Part shown: one piece after another, positions 5,586-7,577 of the stretch
Layout: every line of letters begins with the position of its first letter
Numbering within the stretch: position 1 is the first letter of the stretch
Source of the DNA: DASXRC01 sp036506495
Lineage (GTDB): Bacteria > Actinomycetota > Actinomycetes > Mycobacteriales > Micromonosporaceae
Direction: 5' to 3'
Length of the DNA stretch: 7,577 bases
Assembly: GCA_036506495.1 (NCBI GenBank)
Contig: DASXRQ010000165.1
Location: 1-7,577 of the forward strand
Program-made: the position numbers and the translations under genes
The notes under the pieces: generated by a model
Databases searched by the model: none
Seen by the model: only the letters and a program-made list of their open reading frames with translations
What the model was told of the DNA's origin: nothing

Positions 5586-7451
5586 GTGCCGGGCATACCC
5601 AGTGTGCCGGGACCGGGCCAGTTCTACGCCTCCCCGGCGCTGAGCGCGCTGCTCGCGTCGACCCCGGCCGACCGGCTCGCCGACCGGTACCCCGGTCGCC
5701 AGATCGGCACGATCGGCGACGCGGCGCTGCCGTCCCCGGACGCGTTGACCATCGTCATCGGCCGTACCCCGGACCAGATCTCCCACCTCGAGGGCGCCAA
5801 GCAGGTCACCGCGGTGGCGACCACCGCGTCCGCGATCCCGGTGGCGGGACTGGACCTCATCCTCTCCGTCGTGGCGGGCGGGCTGCTGTTCCCCGTGCTC
5901 ATCTTCATCGGTACCGCCACCCGACTGATGGCGGCCGGCCGGGAGCAGCGGTTCGCCGCGATGCGGCTGATCGGCGCGACGCCCGGCCAGATCTCGGTGA
6001 TCTCCGCGGTCGAGGCGACCGCCGCGGCCGTCGCCGGTACGGCCGCCGGCTTCGGCCTGTTCTTCCTGTTCCGCGATCCGATCGCGGCGATTCCCTTCAC
6101 CGGCCTGCCGTTCTACCCCAGCGACCTGTCGCTCGGCATGCTCGAGGTGGTGCTGGTGGCGATCGGTGTCCCGGCCGCCGCGGCGGTGGCCGCCGGGATC
6201 GCGCTGCGCCGGGTCCGGATCTCGCCGCTGGGCGTCGCCCGGCGGGTCACCCCGCGCCGCCCGCGGGCGTACCGGTTGATCCCCGCGCTCGTGGGGATCG
6301 GCGCGCTCATCGTCTTCATCGGCCGGGTACCCGAAACGTCCAACGGCCAGGTGGCGGCATTCCTGCCCGCGATCCTGCTGATCATGGTGGGGCTACTGCT
6401 CGCCGGGCCGTGGCTGACCATGCTGGGCGCCCAGTTCCTGGCCCGCCACGCGGGGCGGCCCGCCACGCTCATCGCCGCGCGCCGGCTCGGCGACGACCCG
6501 CACGCCGCCTTCCGGGCCATCAGCGGCGTCGTGCTCGCCCTGTTTGTGACGAGCGTAGCCGTCGGCGTGATCGCGACGATCGTGGCCAACCGCGGGGCCG
6601 ACCGCGGCGGTGTCGCCGCCACGTCCCTCATCCGGTCCTTCGGCGAGGAGGCGCCCTCGGTTCCCGACGCCGTCACCGCCGGCCTGCGTTCTTCGCCGGG
6701 CGTCCAGAGCGTCATGATAGTCCGCGCCAATCCCGCGAACGGCCCGGACGACCCGCCCGGCGTGGTGTCGTGCGCCGACCTCGCGCGGACCCCGGCGTAC
6801 GGCCGGTGCCCCGACGGGTCCGCCTTCGCCCAGTTCTTCTACCGTGCCCGCGACCAGGGGCCGGAGACCGTCTGGCCGGCCGCGGGCCTCACACCCGCCC
6901 AGTTCCAGCGCCTTCCGGTACGCGGGATCGTCGTCGCCACCGACGGATCGGCGCCGGCCATCGAGCGGGCGCGCACCATCCTCGAGAACACCTATCCCAA
7001 CTCCTGGGCGCCGCCGGCGACGGACGACGACTTCAACTCGATCTTCACCTCTCAACTGGCCGGCTTCCAGCGGCTGGCCGACGTGGTCATCCTCGCGAGC
7101 CTTCCAATCGCCGGCTGCAGCCTCGCGGTCAGCGTCGCCGCCGGCCTCAGCGACCGGAAGCGCCCGTTCAGCCTGCTGCGGCTCAGCGGAACTCCGTTGC
7201 GCACGCTCCGCCGCGTCGTCGCCCTGGAGAGCGCCGTACCGCTGCTGGTCGTCTCCGTGGTCGCGATCGGGATCGGCCTGTTCGCCGCGCAGTTGTTCCT
7301 GAGGGCGCAGATGCATTACACGCTGCGGCCGCCGGGCATCGGGTACTACGCCGTGGTCATCGCCGGGCTAGCGATCTCCCTCGGGATCATCGCCGCGACG
7401 CTGCCGCTACTCGAACGGATCACCGGACCCGAGACCGCCCGCAACGACTGA
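5586..7451 (+). CDS. FtsX-like ABC transporter permease, main C-terminal part
   Basis: The frame belonging to this part can be read from 5571; the first possible start is GTG 5586, giving 621 residues, but no convincing ribosome site precedes it and it lacks the first membrane segment, so it is very probably the continuation of the ATG 5294 gene. Hydrophobic segments lie near residues 88-112, 134-162, 184-206, 231-247, 256-282, 311-335, 498-520, 548-571 and 587-609; with the N-terminal one this makes a ten-segment, two-FtsX-domain permease. The inner-face motifs are EQRFAAMRLIGATPGQI (120-136) and DRKRPFSLLRLSGTPLRTL (523-541). A large extracytoplasmic domain (336-497) with cysteines 396 and 408 separates the sixth and seventh of the segments listed here. 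It would act with the upstream ATPase as an exporter or mechanotransducer. Stop TGA 7449-7451. Confidence 0.88.
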   Translation: MPGIPSVPGPGQFYASPALSALLASTPADRLADRYPGRQIGTIGDAALPSPDALTIVIGRTPDQISHLEGAKQVTAVATTASAIPVAGLDLILSVVAGGLLFPVLIFIGTATRLMAAGREQRFAAMRLIGATPGQISVISAVEATAAAVAGTAAGFGLFFLFRDPIAAIPFTGLPFYPSDLSLGMLEVVLVAIGVPAAAAVAAGIALRRVRISPLGVARRVTPRRPRAYRLIPALVGIGALIVFIGRVPETSNGQVAAFLPAILLIMVGLLLAGPWLTMLGAQFLARHAGRPATLIAARRLGDDPHAAFRAISGVVLALFVTSVAVGVIATIVANRGADRGGVAATSLIRSFGEEAPSVPDAVTAGLRSSPGVQSVMIVRANPANGPDDPPGVVSCADLARTPAYGRCPDGSAFAQFFYRARDQGPETVWPAAGLTPAQFQRLPVRGIVVATDGSAPAIERARTILENTYPNSWAPPATDDDFNSIFTSQLAGFQRLADVVILASLPIAGCSLAVSVAAGLSDRKRPFSLLRLSGTPLRTLRRVVALESAVPLLVVSVVAIGIGLFAAQLFLRAQMHYTLRPPGIGYYAVVIAGLAISLGIIAATLPLLERITGPETARND

Positions 7452-7460
7452 CATTGCCAC

Positions 7461-7466
7461 TACGCT
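7461..7466 (+). promoter_or_regulatory. Putative -10 element of the last gene (leaderless start)
   Basis: TACGCT lies exactly six bases before ATG 7473, the spacing expected if transcription begins at the A of the start codon. No -35 hexamer is recognisable at the usual distance and no Shine-Dalgarno sequence lies before the ATG. The arrangement is common in actinomycetes, but a single hexamer is weak evidence. Confidence 0.45.
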
Positions 7467-7472
7467 CGGGTC

Positions 7473-7577
7473 ATGTCGCAGGAACAGGTTCCGGGCGGCG
7501 AGCCGATGCTGGCCGCGTTACTGGCCGCGCTGACGGAAGCGGAGGCGCTTCTTCGGGAGCGCGGGGATACCCACTGG
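7473..7577 (+). CDS. Hypothetical protein, N-terminal 35 codons, 3' truncated by window edge
   Basis: ATG 7473 opens a frame that runs without stop to the window edge: MSQEQVPGGEPMLAALLAAL followed by TEAEALLRERGDTHW. It is a short polar start and then an alanine/leucine-rich amphipathic helix, with no signal peptide. I do not firmly recognise the family; small actinobacterial proteins beginning with such a helix and an HW motif exist, but the function is unknown to me. It begins 21 bases after the permease stop on the same strand. The -10-like TACGCT before it and the absence of a ribosome site suggest its own leaderless transcript instead of membership of the padR operon. Confidence 0.6.
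   Translation, partial: MSQEQVPGGEPMLAALLAALTEAEALLRERGDTHW

Noticed and set aside
7450..7477. GACAT ... ATGTC inverted repeat around the start of the last gene
   Set aside because: Five-base arms separated by 18 bases are expected by chance and do not extend; not supported as operator or terminator.
5571..7577. Frame of ATG 5294 appears open from the frameshift to the window end
   Set aside because: I found no stop when reading it through, but the sequence is arginine/proline-rich shadow of the permease frame without membrane segments, so it is not a dual-coding gene.

Overview
The window comes from a high-GC Gram-positive bacterium, almost certainly an actinomycete. Codon third positions are nearly all G or C, GTG starts occur, operons are coupled by ATGA overlaps, and the protein families (YtrA-type GntR and PadR regulators, REL..GT..L.WNQS permeases, actinobacterial FtsX-like permeases) are typical of that group. 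A Micromonosporaceae-like source is a guess from style, not something the sequence proves.

Layout: (1) 2-313, plus strand, the C-terminal part of a universal stress protein cut by the window edge. (2) 310-3909, minus strand: an amidohydrolase (3909-2737), then after an 83-base promoter region a three-gene operon of YtrA-type GntR regulator (2653-2264), ABC ATPase (2204 or 2267 to 1317) and ABC permease (1320-310). The regulator stop and the permease start each sit in an ATGA overlap. (3) 3910-4086, a divergent intergenic region with a perfect 19-bp tandem repeat and a strong inverted repeat that looks like a PadR operator. (4) 4087-7451, plus strand: PadR regulator, LolD/MacB-type ATPase and FtsX-like permease, again linked by ATGA overlaps. 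(5) 7473 to the edge, the first 35 codons of an unidentified gene, probably leaderless.

The window thus holds two separate ABC export-type modules placed back to back around an amidohydrolase, each with its own one-component repressor-like regulator encoded first in its operon. Such modules usually respond to envelope stress, antibiotics or lipophilic compounds; the substrates here cannot be read from sequence.

Two features stand out. The start of the GntR-linked ATPase gene is preceded by two degenerate tandem copies of its own first 32 bases, giving three consecutive ATGACCG start sites, each after a purine-rich stretch. The FtsX-like permease is broken by an apparent single extra G in a GGGG run at 5567-5570; removing it restores one continuous 718-residue protein. 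I see no CRISPR array, tRNA, rRNA, insertion sequence, attachment site or clear rho-independent terminator, and no convincing evidence of a wholly new system.
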